Of a stretch of DNA of 64,000 nucleotides, positions 20,067 to 28,683 are shown one piece after another; positions within the stretch are counted from its first letter, which is position 1; every line of letters starts with the position of its first letter. The DNA comes from DAIODI01 sp046349255. Lineage in GTDB: Bacteria > Pseudomonadota > Alphaproteobacteria > Rhizobiales > Aestuariivirgaceae. The notes under the pieces are model-generated. The model was not told where the DNA came from. It saw nothing but the letters and a program-made list of their open reading frames with translations, and ran no database searches. The position numbers and the translations under genes are program-made. The stretch covers positions 248,001-312,000 of the forward strand of contig JAXMCR010000002.1 in the NCBI GenBank assembly GCA_046349255.1, written 5' to 3'.

Positions 20067-20280
20067 TCGCGTGAACGCTCCGGTCGTGCGTATGCGCATC
20101 GTGTTCGCAGGTGCAGTCGTAGTTCTTCCGCACCGCACGCGCAACAGACCTGCAACGAAGGTATGAATCGCCGCAGCCTCTGATCGACCTTACAAAACGG
20201 ATAACCCGCGATCCGCCGCTAGACGCGCAAAACGTCGGAGCTGTCGGGGAGGGAATGATCAGGGTGAAAAGAGGGACTCC

Positions 20281-22119
20281 ATGGCAACCGTAACCCAGAC
20301 CTCGGGGCGCGGGCAGGGCATGACCAGCGAGGAACGCTTCGTCGTTCTCGCCTCGTCGACCGGCACCGTCTTCGAGTGGTACGACTTCTATCTCTACGCC
20401 ACGCTCGCGCCGTTCTTTGCGGCGCTGTTCTATCCACCCGGTAACGACACCGCGGCGCTGCTCTCGGCCTTCGCAACGTACGCGGCGGGCTTCCTGGTGC
20501 GCCCGTTCGGCGCGTTGGTGTTCGGCCGCCTCGGCGACATGATCGGCCGCAAGTACACCTTCCTCGTCACCATGCTCGTCATGGGTCTGTCGACGTTCGC
20601 GGTCGGCCTCCTGCCGACGTTCGCGGCGATCGGCTGGCTTGCCCCCCTGCTGCTCGTGATCCTGCGCCTCCTTCAGGGCCTCGCGCTCGGCGGTGAGTAC
20701 GGCGGTGCGGCGACCTACGTGGCCGAACATGCCCAGCCCGGCCGGCGCGGCTACGCGACGAGCTGGATCCAGACCACGGCGACGCTCGGCTTCTTCCTGT
20801 CGCTGCTCGTGATCTACCTCTGCCGCAACAACATGGCTCCCGCAGACTTCGCGAGCTGGGGCTGGCGCATTCCGTTCATGGTATCGGTGGTCCTCCTGCT
20901 CTTCTCGCTGTGGATCCGGCTCAAGCTGAATGAATCGCCGGTGTTCCAGAAGATGAAGGAAGAGGGCAAGGCATCGAAGGCGCCGCTCACGGAGTCGTTC
21001 CTGCGCTACCCCAACAACAAGTACGTGCTGCTCGCGCTGCTCGGCGCGACGGCCGGCCAGGGCGTGGTGTGGTACACGGGACAGTTCTACGCGCTGTTCT
21101 TCATCAATCTCACCATGAAGCTCGATTATCTCACCTCCTACGAGATGATCGGCATCGCGCTCCTCATCGGCACGCCGTTCTTCGTGTTCTTCGGCTCGCT
21201 GTCCGACCGGATCGGCCGGCTGAAGATCATCCTCGCCGGGTGCCTGATCGCGGCGCTCACCTTCATGCCGTTGTTCCACTGGCTGGCGCGGTCGGTGAAC
21301 CCCGACCTCACCGCCTTCCAGGACAAGACGCAGATCACCGTGTCGGCTGACCCTGCCCAGTGCCACTTCAACGTGTTCGTGGGTCCGTGGTCGAAGTTCG
21401 GCGATTGCGACAAGGCGAAGGACCTGCTGACCAAGGCCGGCCTGTCGTTCACGTCGGCCAACGGCGCGCCCGGCAGCAAGGCGACGATCACTGTCGGCGA
21501 CAAGACCATCGAAGGCTTCTCGCCCTTCACGTGGTCGAAGCTCCTCGTCGACATCGGCTATCCGAACCTGAAGGTCGCGACGTCCGACATCCAGATCGAC
21601 AAGGCGACGGCCGACCAGCTTGCGGCGCTCCAGGCCGACAAGAAGGCGGCGGATATCTCGAAGCTCCTGTCGGCAGTCCGCATGAAGGACCCGGCCGGCA
21701 AGAAGCTTGCCGACGTCAACAACATCGACAACGTCGAGGTTGCGGCCGACGGTTCGGGCGCCAAGGTCACCGTGTCGGAGATCCTGCCGGTGCCCGCCGA
21801 CAAGTCGAAGATCAACTGGGGCAGCGCGCTTCTCGCCCTCACCATCATGATGCTCTACGTCACGATGGTGTACGGCCCGATCGCCGCGTTCCTGGTCGAG
21901 CTGTTCCCGACCGCGATCCGCTACACCTCGATGTCGCTGCCCTACCACATCGGCAACGGCTGGTTCGGCGGCATGCTGCCGCTGCTCGCCACCGCGATCG
22001 TGGCGTGGACCGGCAACATCTACTACGGGCTCTGGTACCCGATCGTCATCGCGCTGATGACGGTGGTGATCGGCGGCCTGTTCCTGCGGGACACCAAGGA
22101 CGTCGACATCGCTCGCTGA
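20281..22119 (+). CDS. MHS-family MFS transporter with large periplasmic insert (paralogue)
   Basis: A 612-residue paralogue of the transporter at 16359, sharing FEWYDFYLY, GDMIGRKYTF, LALGGEYGGAA, WYTGQFYALFF and YHIGNGWFGG. It has the same enlarged periplasmic loop between TM9 and TM10 (roughly residues 345-505) with a cysteine pair (C361, C376) in an SADPAQC...GDC pattern, although the rest of the insert is diverged from its paralogue. This suggests an old duplication with a conserved extracytoplasmic domain. The gene diverges from the kinase-USP gene, sharing a 214-base intergenic region, and ends at a strong terminator. Confidence 0.88.
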   Translation: MATVTQTSGRGQGMTSEERFVVLASSTGTVFEWYDFYLYATLAPFFAALFYPPGNDTAALLSAFATYAAGFLVRPFGALVFGRLGDMIGRKYTFLVTMLVMGLSTFAVGLLPTFAAIGWLAPLLLVILRLLQGLALGGEYGGAATYVAEHAQPGRRGYATSWIQTTATLGFFLSLLVIYLCRNNMAPADFASWGWRIPFMVSVVLLLFSLWIRLKLNESPVFQKMKEEGKASKAPLTESFLRYPNNKYVLLALLGATAGQGVVWYTGQFYALFFINLTMKLDYLTSYEMIGIALLIGTPFFVFFGSLSDRIGRLKIILAGCLIAALTFMPLFHWLARSVNPDLTAFQDKTQITVSADPAQCHFNVFVGPWSKFGDCDKAKDLLTKAGLSFTSANGAPGSKATITVGDKTIEGFSPFTWSKLLVDIGYPNLKVATSDIQIDKATADQLAALQADKKAADISKLLSAVRMKDPAGKKLADVNNIDNVEVAADGSGAKVTVSEILPVPADKSKINWGSALLALTIMMLYVTMVYGPIAAFLVELFPTAIRYTSMSLPYHIGNGWFGGMLPLLATAIVAWTGNIYYGLWYPIVIALMTVVIGGLFLRDTKDVDIAR

Positions 22120-22145
22120 TCAAGCGATTGCAGCACGATACCGAG

Positions 22146-22172
22146 CCCCGCCCTCGAGGCGGGGTTCTTTCG
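22146..22172 (+). terminator. Rho-independent terminator after the second MHS transporter
   Basis: A perfect 7-base stem CCCCGCC/GGCGGGG with a 5-base loop is followed by TTCTTTCG. It lies 26 bases after the transporter stop and just before the convergent phosphoesterase gene. Confidence 0.85.
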
Positions 22173-22181
22173 TTACGGGGT

Positions 22182-22922
22182 CTAGTGACCGATGAACAGG
22201 CGCTGGGCGAGGAACTCCGGCAGGCCGGCACGGAGGATCTTTCGCGCCGCGGCGTCGATGTCATAGGGCACGCGGTGCAGCGTCAATTCGCTGAGGTCGG
22301 TATCGAACGTCGCGTAGCAGGCCCTCGGATCGCCGTCCCGCGGCTGGCCGACCGCGCCCAGTACGGTGAGCCAGCGGCGATGCGGCAGGAGCGGGACCGG
22401 CGTGCCGGTAACAGGCTTGAAGGAGGTGATCTTCCCCGTGGCGGACAGACCGAACACCTGCGGCACGTGCACGTGGCCGCAGAACACGATCCGTGCGTCC
22501 GTCGCCTTCAGACCGTCGGCCGCGTCTTCGGGACCACGGATGTAGATCCAGTGGGCCGGCGTCCGTGGGCTCGCATGCACATAGAGCCGGTCGTCCTCCT
22601 CGGTGGTGAAGGGCAGCCGGTCGAGCCAGCGCTTCTGCTCATCGCTCAGTTGCAGGCGCGTCCAGTCGATCGCAGCGCGAGCGGCGGCGTTCATGGATTC
22701 CCGTGTGCTGCCAATGGCGGCATCGTGGTTGCCCTTCAGGACGACGGCGCCGGTAGCGAGGAGTTCCCGGACCATGTCCGTCACCGGCCCCGGATCGGCC
22801 CCGTAGCCGACGAGATCGCCGAGGATCGCCATCCGGTCAAGCCGACGCTGCCGGGCATGGCGCAGGCAAGCCTCGAAAGCATCGAGGTTCGCGTGAATAT
22901 CGGCAAACAGCGCGACGATCAC
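22182..22922 (-). CDS. Metallophosphoesterase (calcineurin-like)
   Basis: A 246-residue cytoplasmic metallophosphoesterase. The dinuclear-metal motifs are all visible: FADIHAN, ILGDLVGYG, LKGNHD, VHASP and FCGHVHVPQ. The arrangement matches the YfcE/MJ0936-like phosphodiesterase and PrpE-like phosphatase group; likely substrates are phosphodiesters or phosphoproteins. GTG 22922 is used as start since it begins the conserved strand and has GGAGGA ten bases upstream; an upstream GTG at 22955 would add 11 residues. Convergent with the transporter upstream. Confidence 0.88.
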   Translation of the reverse strand: MIVALFADIHANLDAFEACLRHARQRRLDRMAILGDLVGYGADPGPVTDMVRELLATGAVVLKGNHDAAIGSTRESMNAAARAAIDWTRLQLSDEQKRWLDRLPFTTEEDDRLYVHASPRTPAHWIYIRGPEDAADGLKATDARIVFCGHVHVPQVFGLSATGKITSFKPVTGTPVPLLPHRRWLTVLGAVGQPRDGDPRACYATFDTDLSELTLHRVPYDIDAAARKILRAGLPEFLAQRLFIGH

Positions 22923-22993
22923 CGGGTAAACGTCCTCCGGCCCGGAGCGTGTCACGACGGCGCGTGCGCTGCAAGGAAGGCTGACGAGACGGA

Positions 22994-23026
22994 TTAGGTC
23001 ATCAGCTCGGCATCGGTCCAGACGTC
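22994..23026 (-). pseudogene. Vestigial copy of an RTX protein C-terminus
   Basis: The minus strand reads DVWTDAELMT then a stop here, nearly identical to the last residues (TVWTDAELVI) of the RTX protein whose gene ends at 23116. The DNA for this piece matches in about 20 of 24 bases. Farther upstream the reading frame does not resemble the RTX protein and soon meets a stop. It looks like the remnant of a partial duplication or of a deleted tandem paralogue. Confidence 0.45.
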
Positions 23027-23115
23027 TGTGCCGCCGCTTCGTCGATTGTCTTCACGAGACCAGCGACTGACGCTTTAGCCTAGGGGCGCTGTTCCCCGAG
23101 TTTGCTGCAGTAGGT

Positions 23116-24291
23116 TCAGATCACCAGCTCCGCGTCGGTCCAGACGGTGACGATGTCGGCGCCCTTCTTGAAGACGAGGCAGTCGAGGCCGACGGCCAGC
23201 CCGAGGCCCGAAGCCGGATCGAGCGCTGTGACGCTCCACAGGCTGTTGACCAGGCCCGCCGCGGCCGCATCGAGCTTCAGCGCGCCGGCCGGCAAGCCCT
23301 TTTCGGGCGCAACGTCGGAGAACGCGGCGAGCTTCGTCCAGCCGCTATCGACCAGATCGAGCGTGTCTGTCCCGCCGCCGAGCAGCGCCAGGAACACGTT
23401 CGCATCGCGCCCGGCGCCGTTGTTCGATTCCCGCGCGATCTCGGTGAGGTTCACAATGACCGTCTGGCTCGCCGCATCATCATCCGAGACGACCACCGCC
23501 TCGATGCCGGTGACTCTCGCTCCCGTCGTATCGATCCTCGACGCGCCCGTCACCGACAGCACATCGAAACCGCTGCCGCCGCTCAGCACGGAACCCTTGC
23601 CCGCAATGTCTGCAGCGTCGAACACGAACGTGTCGTTGCCGAAACCTCCGGTCAGCTTGTCGACCCCGAGGCCGCCGTCGAGGCGGTCATTGCCGGCGCC
23701 ACCGTCGAGCTTGTCATCGCCGGCGAGACCGAAGAGCTGATCATTGCCGTCGAGTCCGAACAGCGTGTCGCCCTTCGCGCCGCCCTTCAGAACGTTGTCC
23801 AGTGCATTGCCTCTGCCGCTGAAGGCGCTCGATCCCGTGTACTCGATCTGCTCGACGTTGGCGGCGAGGGTGAGATTGCTGACCGTCGTGCGCACCGTGT
23901 CATAGCCCGCGTTCGCACCCTCGTTCACCTTGTCCTGGGTCGAGTCGAGGATGTAGACGTCATCACCCTGCCCGCCGTCCATCGTGTCGCGCCCTGCGCC
24001 GCCGTCGAGCGTGTCGTTGCCGATCCCGCCGTCGAGAGAATCGTTGCCGTCGTTGCCGAAAAGCTTGTCGTCTCCAGAGCCGCCGGAGAGGCTATCGTCG
24101 CCCGCGGCGCCGTAGAGTGCGTCGTTGCCGCCGAGTCCGTCGATGACGTCGGGTCCGTCCGTACCACTCAGCTCGTCGGGTCCGTCGGTCCCGTACACCG
24201 GATCGGCCGCGGCAGGCGCCGGTCGCAAGGCGAACCCGCCCTCGTTCTGCCCAGATGAAAACGGAACTCGCTCGTCCGCCGCCGTGACCAT
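23116..24291 (-). CDS. RTX-type calcium-binding repeat protein
   Basis: A 391-residue acidic protein with tandem hemolysin-type nonapeptide repeats (GGxGxDxLx). A first block spans about residues 38-112, a second about 168-222, separated by a DTVRTTVSNLTL-type beta segment common between RTX blocks. There is no N-terminal signal peptide, as expected for type I secretion with a C-terminal signal; the C-terminus ends in hydrophobic and acidic residues (WTDAELVI). Calcium would fold the repeats outside the cell. No catalytic domain is seen. No type I secretion genes are in the window. The upstream region is unusually AT-rich. Confidence 0.87.
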   Translation of the reverse strand: MVTAADERVPFSSGQNEGGFALRPAPAAADPVYGTDGPDELSGTDGPDVIDGLGGNDALYGAAGDDSLSGGSGDDKLFGNDGNDSLDGGIGNDTLDGGAGRDTMDGGQGDDVYILDSTQDKVNEGANAGYDTVRTTVSNLTLAANVEQIEYTGSSAFSGRGNALDNVLKGGAKGDTLFGLDGNDQLFGLAGDDKLDGGAGNDRLDGGLGVDKLTGGFGNDTFVFDAADIAGKGSVLSGGSGFDVLSVTGASRIDTTGARVTGIEAVVVSDDDAASQTVIVNLTEIARESNNGAGRDANVFLALLGGGTDTLDLVDSGWTKLAAFSDVAPEKGLPAGALKLDAAAAGLVNSLWSVTALDPASGLGLAVGLDCLVFKKGADIVTVWTDAELVI

Positions 24292-24484
24292 GATTGCGCC
24301 TTGCCCTCAATTCTACTTTAAATTGTATTAATGCAACCAGCAATACTTTAAGGATGTGGCTTTCCGCACAGACCGGAAGAGCAGGTGGGTGGCGCACCGC
24401 GAGCGCAGGCGCGGCAGTGGTCGCAGTTGACCCGGCGGCGCAAAACGGGTCATGTTCCAGCGCTCATCAAAACGGGTGATCCTG

Positions 24485-25348
24485 ATGCGTTATGAAACTC
24501 CCCACACCAGCAAGGAGGCTTGCGACCTGCTCGCCAAGGAGAAGGGCAAGGCGTTCGTGCTGGCGGGCGGCACCGACCTGCTGGTGCGCCTCAAGGGCGG
24601 CTACATCGAGCCGGACCTGATCGTCGACCTGAAGCGGATCGACCGGCTCACTGAAATCCGCAAGACCGACAAGGGTTTCGAGATCGGCGCGGCGGTTCCG
24701 TGCGCGCAGCTCGGCGAGACGGCGTTCCTGCGCAGGGCCTGGCCGGGCGTGGTCGAGGCCGCGAACCTCATCGGCTCGAAGCAGGTGCAGGGCCGCTGCA
24801 CCATGACCGGCAACCTGTGCAACGCTTCGCCTGCCGCCGACAGCGTTCCGGCCCTCGTCGCCGCCGGCGCCAAGGCCGTCGTGGTCGGCGCCAAGACCAA
24901 GCGCCGCATGGTGCCGGTCGAGGACATCCCGGCAGGTCCGGGCCGAACGACGCTCGGCAAGGGCGAGATCATCGAGGCGCTGTTCCTGCCGAAGCGTCCG
25001 TCGCGGTCGGGTGACGCCTACCTGCGCTTCATTCCGCGTTCCGAGATGGACATCGCGGTCGCCAGCGCCGGCGTAAGCCTCTCGCTCGACGGCAAGGGCC
25101 GCGTCTCGGACGCGCGCATCGCGCTCGGTGCTGTCGCGCCGACGGTGGTGCTCGTCCCGAAGGCGGCCGAGGCCATCATCGGCACGACGCTCGACGACGC
25201 GGCGCTCGCCAAGCTCGCCGAAGCGGCCTCCGCGGCCTGCTCGCCGATCGACGACAAGCGCGGAACCCGCGAGTTCCGCATCAAGGTGGCAGGAGTGCTC
25301 GCGCGGCGCGCCGCCCTCATCGCCTACAAGCGCGCCGGAGGAAAGTGA
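24485..25348 (+). CDS. Molybdenum hydroxylase FAD-binding subunit (CoxM/XdhB-like)
   Basis: A 287-residue FAD subunit of a xanthine dehydrogenase/CO dehydrogenase-type enzyme. The two FAD pyrophosphate-binding motifs are visible: LAGGTDLLV near residue 26 and the TMTGNLCNASPAAD segment near 105. It would pass electrons from the iron-sulfur subunit to an acceptor. ATG 24485 begins the conserved region; an upstream in-frame ATG at 24452 adds unconserved residues. The stop overlaps the start of the [2Fe-2S] subunit gene. Confidence 0.92.
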   Translation: MRYETPHTSKEACDLLAKEKGKAFVLAGGTDLLVRLKGGYIEPDLIVDLKRIDRLTEIRKTDKGFEIGAAVPCAQLGETAFLRRAWPGVVEAANLIGSKQVQGRCTMTGNLCNASPAADSVPALVAAGAKAVVVGAKTKRRMVPVEDIPAGPGRTTLGKGEIIEALFLPKRPSRSGDAYLRFIPRSEMDIAVASAGVSLSLDGKGRVSDARIALGAVAPTVVLVPKAAEAIIGTTLDDAALAKLAEAASAACSPIDDKRGTREFRIKVAGVLARRAALIAYKRAGGK

Positions 25349-25824
25349 TGTCGGGCGTCCACGTAACCACCACCATCAACGGCGACAGCACCGACTTCGT
25401 CTGCGAGGCCGAAGAGACGCTGCTCGACGTGCTGCGCGACCGCCTGGGCCTCACCGGCGCCAAGGAAGGCTGCGGCACCGGCGACTGCGGCGCCTGCTCG
25501 GTCATGCTCGACGGCCGTCTTGTCTGCTCCTGCCTCGTGCTGGGCGTCGAGGCGGAAGGCCGCGAGGTCGAGACCATCGAGGGCATGGCGACGGGCGAAA
25601 CGCTGCACCCGCTGCAGCGCAAGTTCATCGAGCACGCCGCGCTCCAGTGCGGCATCTGCACCCCCGGGATCCTGATCGCCGCCAAGGCGCTGCTCGACAA
25701 GAACCCGGATCCGAGCGAGGAGGAAATCCGTTTCGGCCTCGCCGGGAACCTTTGCCGCTGCACCGGATATGACAAGATCGTGCGGGCCGTCCAGGACGCC
25801 GCCCGCGAAATGCGAGGAGCATGA
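25348..25824 (+). CDS. Molybdenum hydroxylase [2Fe-2S] subunit (CoxS/XdhC-like)
   Basis: A 158-residue two-cluster iron-sulfur protein. The plant-ferredoxin-type site is in CGTGDCGACSVMLDG with a further Cys at LVCSC, and the helical second cluster site is CGICTPG plus CRCTGY. Length and order match small subunits of the xanthine dehydrogenase family. ATG 25348 is preferred over GTG 25345 by its spacing to GGAGG. Overlaps with both neighbours indicate coupled translation of the three subunits. Confidence 0.95.
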   Translation: MSGVHVTTTINGDSTDFVCEAEETLLDVLRDRLGLTGAKEGCGTGDCGACSVMLDGRLVCSCLVLGVEAEGREVETIEGMATGETLHPLQRKFIEHAALQCGICTPGILIAAKALLDKNPDPSEEEIRFGLAGNLCRCTGYDKIVRAVQDAAREMRGA

Positions 25825-25826
25825 CC

Positions 25827-28112
25827 ATGCCGCTCGATTCAAAGCCTGATACCCAGAAGCCGTTCGACGTGATCGGCACCCGCCCGCTGCGCCCCGACGG
25901 CATCGACAAGGTGACGGGGCGCGCGCGCTTCGGCGCCGACGCGGTGCTGCCCGGCATGCTGCACGGGAAGTTCCTGCGCTCCCCCCACGCGCACGCGCGG
26001 ATCAAGAAGATCGACGTCTCGAAGGCGCTGAAGCTGTCGGGCGTGAAGGCGATCATCACCCGCGACGACCTGCCGGACCTGACCAACGGCGACCGCGGCA
26101 TGCGCGACATCCTCGTCAACTGCATGGCCCGCGAGAAGGCGCTCTATGAGGGCCACGCCGTGGCGGCCGTCGCCGCCGTGAGCCAGGCGGTGGCCAAGCA
26201 GGCGCTCAAGCTGATCAAGGTCGACTACGAGGTGCTGCCGCACGTCACCGACGTCGACGAGGCGATGAAGCCCTCGGCTCCGGTAATCCACGACGACGTC
26301 TTCACCGACGGCGTCGAGCCGAAGCCGAAGAAGCCGTCGAACGTCTGCAAGCGCAGCGAGTTCGGCCACGGCGACGTCGAGGCCGGCTTCAAGGAAGCCG
26401 ACGTCATCATCGAGAAGTCGTTCAAGACGGAAGCAGCCCACCAGGGCTACATCGAGCCGCATGCGTGCCTTGCCTCCGTATCGCCCGATGGCAGCGGCGA
26501 AATGTGGGTGTGCACGCAAGGCCACTTCATGATCCGCAACGTCTCGGCGACGCTCCTCGGCATGGACATCTCGCGCCTGCGCGTGACCGCCTCCGAGATC
26601 GGCGGCGGATTCGGCGGCAAGACGCACGTGTGGGTGGAACCGATCGCGCTCGCCCTGTCGCGCAAGGCCAATCGGCCGGTGAAGGTCGTGATGACCCGTG
26701 ACGAGGTGTTCAAGGCCTCGGGCCCGACGTCGTCCACCTCGATCGACGTGAAGATCGGCGTGAAGAAGGACGGCACGATCGCTGCCGCCTTCGCTGCCCT
26801 GCGCTACCAGGGCGGTGCGTTTCCGGGCACGTGGGCGGAACTCGGCGCGATGACCGCGTTCGCCTGCTACGACCTGAAGAACGTGAAGACGGTGAGCTAC
26901 GACGTGATCGTCAATCGCCCGAAGACCGCGGCCTACCGCGCGCCCTCGGCGCCGATGGCGGCGTTCGCGGTCGAGAGCGTGATCGACGAGTGCGCAAAGG
27001 CCATCGGCCTCTCGCCGATCGACTTCCGTCTCCGGAACTGCGCCAAGGAAGGCACCAAGGCCTCCTACGGCCCGACCTACGGACCGATCGGCATCGGGGC
27101 GACGCTCCAGGCCGCGAAGGACCATCCGCACATGTCGGCGCCGCTCAAGGCCAACCAGGGCCGCGGCGTCGCCTGCGGCTTCTGGTTCAACTTCGGCGGC
27201 CAGACCTGCACGACGCTCAACATCAACCTTGACGGCACCGTGGCGCTCTCGGTCGGCACGCCCGACATCGGCGGCTCGCGCGCCTCGATGTGCCTGATGG
27301 CGGCGGAAGAGCTTGGCATCCCCTACGACAAGGTGCGCTGCATCGTCGCCGACACGTCCTCGCTCGGCTACAACGACGTGACGGACGGCAGCCGCGTGAC
27401 CTTCTCGTCCGGCATGGCGACGATCCATGCGGCCCGTGCGGCGATCAAGGTGATGTGCCAGCGCGCGGCGAAGATGTGGGGCATCCCCGAAGACGCGGTG
27501 ATCTGGGAGAAGGGCTTCGCCAAGCCCGCTGGCCCGAACGCCGGCAACTTCCCGCCGCTGTCGCTCAAGGACATCGCGGCGGAGGCCGGCAACACGGGCG
27601 GGCCGATCGCCGGCCACCACGAGTACAATGCGGACGGCGCGGGCGTGAGCTTCGCCACCCACATCTGCGACGTGGAGGTCGATCCCGAGACCGGCCATTC
27701 CCGCATCGTGCGCTACACCGTGCTGCAGGACGCCGGCAAGGCGATCCACCCGGCCTACGTCGAGGGGCAGTACCAGGGCGGCGCGGCGCAGGGCATCGGC
27801 TGGGCGCTCAACGAGGAGTACATCTACGGCGCGGACGGGAAGCTCCAGAACCCGGGCTTCCTCGACTACCGCATCCCGGTGTGCTCGGACCTGCCGATGA
27901 TCGACACGGTGATCCTCGAGATCCCGAACCCGAACCACCCGTACGGGGTGCGCGGCGTCGGCGAGACGTCGATCGTGCCGCCGCTCGCCGCGATCGCCAA
28001 CGCGGTGTCGAACGCCTTCGGGGTGCGCATGACGCACATCCCGATGTCGGCTCCGCGCGTGCTGAAGGCGCTCGAAACGGCCGGCAAGTCGAAGACCGCG
28101 AAGGCGGCCTGA
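25827..28112 (+). CDS. Molybdenum hydroxylase large (molybdopterin-binding) subunit
   Basis: A 761-residue Mo-pterin subunit of the xanthine dehydrogenase family. It has the MPT-binding GGGFGG at about residues 259-264, the AYRAPSAP loop and the active-site Glu near residue 712 in GVGETSIVPP. The active-site loop AYRAPSAP is not the AYRCSFR loop of true CO dehydrogenase, so CO oxidation is unlikely. The substrate is probably an N-heterocycle, aldehyde or aromatic CoA ester, which cannot be told from sequence. ATG 25827 has better spacing to GAGGAG than ATG 25821. A MoaD-like gene overlaps the stop. Confidence 0.92.
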   Translation: MPLDSKPDTQKPFDVIGTRPLRPDGIDKVTGRARFGADAVLPGMLHGKFLRSPHAHARIKKIDVSKALKLSGVKAIITRDDLPDLTNGDRGMRDILVNCMAREKALYEGHAVAAVAAVSQAVAKQALKLIKVDYEVLPHVTDVDEAMKPSAPVIHDDVFTDGVEPKPKKPSNVCKRSEFGHGDVEAGFKEADVIIEKSFKTEAAHQGYIEPHACLASVSPDGSGEMWVCTQGHFMIRNVSATLLGMDISRLRVTASEIGGGFGGKTHVWVEPIALALSRKANRPVKVVMTRDEVFKASGPTSSTSIDVKIGVKKDGTIAAAFAALRYQGGAFPGTWAELGAMTAFACYDLKNVKTVSYDVIVNRPKTAAYRAPSAPMAAFAVESVIDECAKAIGLSPIDFRLRNCAKEGTKASYGPTYGPIGIGATLQAAKDHPHMSAPLKANQGRGVACGFWFNFGGQTCTTLNINLDGTVALSVGTPDIGGSRASMCLMAAEELGIPYDKVRCIVADTSSLGYNDVTDGSRVTFSSGMATIHAARAAIKVMCQRAAKMWGIPEDAVIWEKGFAKPAGPNAGNFPPLSLKDIAAEAGNTGGPIAGHHEYNADGAGVSFATHICDVEVDPETGHSRIVRYTVLQDAGKAIHPAYVEGQYQGGAAQGIGWALNEEYIYGADGKLQNPGFLDYRIPVCSDLPMIDTVILEIPNPNHPYGVRGVGETSIVPPLAAIANAVSNAFGVRMTHIPMSAPRVLKALETAGKSKTAKAA

Positions 28113-28360
28113 TGGTGAAGGTCGGCCTCTGGGGGTCGCTCAAGCCGGCCGCCGGTGGCGCCGACAGCGTCGAGATCGAAGCCCGCGACATTCGCGGGCT
28201 TCTTTCACAACTGGGCGAGCTTCACCCCGGGCTGAAGCCGCTCATCGAGCGCAAGGGCATCGCCGTGTCGATCAACGGCCGCGTGTTCCGCGACTCGTGG
28301 GGCGAACCGATCCCGGACGACGCGGAGATCTACCTCCTCCCGCGCATCGCGGGGGGATAG
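28112..28360 (+). CDS. MoaD/ThiS-family sulfur-carrier-like protein
   Basis: An 82-residue ubiquitin-fold protein ending in the Gly-Gly tail (LLPRIAGG) needed for thiocarboxylate formation in MoaD and ThiS. The ATG overlaps the stop of the Mo hydroxylase large subunit, so it is translated with it. By family it would carry sulfur for molybdopterin synthesis or for sulfuration of the cofactor of this enzyme. It is slightly different from canonical MoaD and has no adjacent MoaE, so it may be a dedicated accessory or use a MoaE encoded elsewhere. Confidence 0.8.
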   Translation: MVKVGLWGSLKPAAGGADSVEIEARDIRGLLSQLGELHPGLKPLIERKGIAVSINGRVFRDSWGEPIPDDAEIYLLPRIAGG

Positions 28361-28388
28361 CCGGAGCAACTGCGTAGGGCTGATGTTC

Positions 28389-28468
28389 GTCATCACCGGC
28401 CTCGAGCCGGTGATCCTCTTTCTGCACAGTTGCAAGAGGATGGCCGGGTCGAGCCCGGCCATGACGAT
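28389..28468. repeat. Palindromic intergenic repeat, copy 1
   Basis: An 80-base element made of two hairpins: ATCACCGGC/GCCGGTGAT around CTCGA, then TGGCCGGG/CCCGGCCA. The second copy at 28604-28683 is nearly identical. This design resembles the dispersed REP-like repeats common between genes in Hyphomicrobiales genomes. Confidence 0.8.
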
Positions 28469-28474
28469 CGGCAG

Positions 28475-28546
28475 TTATCCACGGGCTTGACCCGAGGATC
28501 CATGCGCCGGCGAGGAGTGGATCGCCGGATCAAGTCCAACGATGAC
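28475..28546. repeat. Inverted-repeat element between the two palindromic repeats
   Basis: The segment GGGCTTGACCCG at 28483-28494 pairs imperfectly (9 of 12) with CGGATCAAGTCC at 28526-28537, with further pairing inside. It resembles the second common class of dispersed intergenic repeat seen in related genomes and sits exactly between the two 80-base copies. Confidence 0.5.
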
Positions 28547-28603
28547 ACGAACCGCGATGGTCACTCGACCGAGCAGAGCACCGTCATCACTAGTCCCCGC
28601 CAC

Positions 28604-28683
28604 GTCATCACCGGCCTCGAGCCGGTGATCCTCTTTCTGCGCCGTTGCAAAAGGATGGCCGGGTCAGGCCCGGCCATGACGAT
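28604..28683. repeat. Palindromic intergenic repeat, copy 2
   Basis: Direct repeat of the element at 28389-28468, same orientation, with only a few differences (for example GCGCCGTTGC for GCACAGTTGC). The end-to-end spacing of the copies is 135 bases. Confidence 0.8.

Noticed and set aside
24452..24484. Upstream ATG start for the FAD subunit of the Mo hydroxylase
   Set aside because: The extra eleven residues are unconserved; the family begins at the ATG at 24485.
25345..28112. Aerobic CO dehydrogenase (coxMSL)
   Set aside because: Gene order and folds fit, but the large subunit has AYRAPSAP instead of the AYRCSFR loop of true CO dehydrogenases.
28389..28683. CRISPR-like array
   Set aside because: Only two 80-base palindromic copies with one unequal spacer and no cas genes; they are intergenic REP-like repeats.
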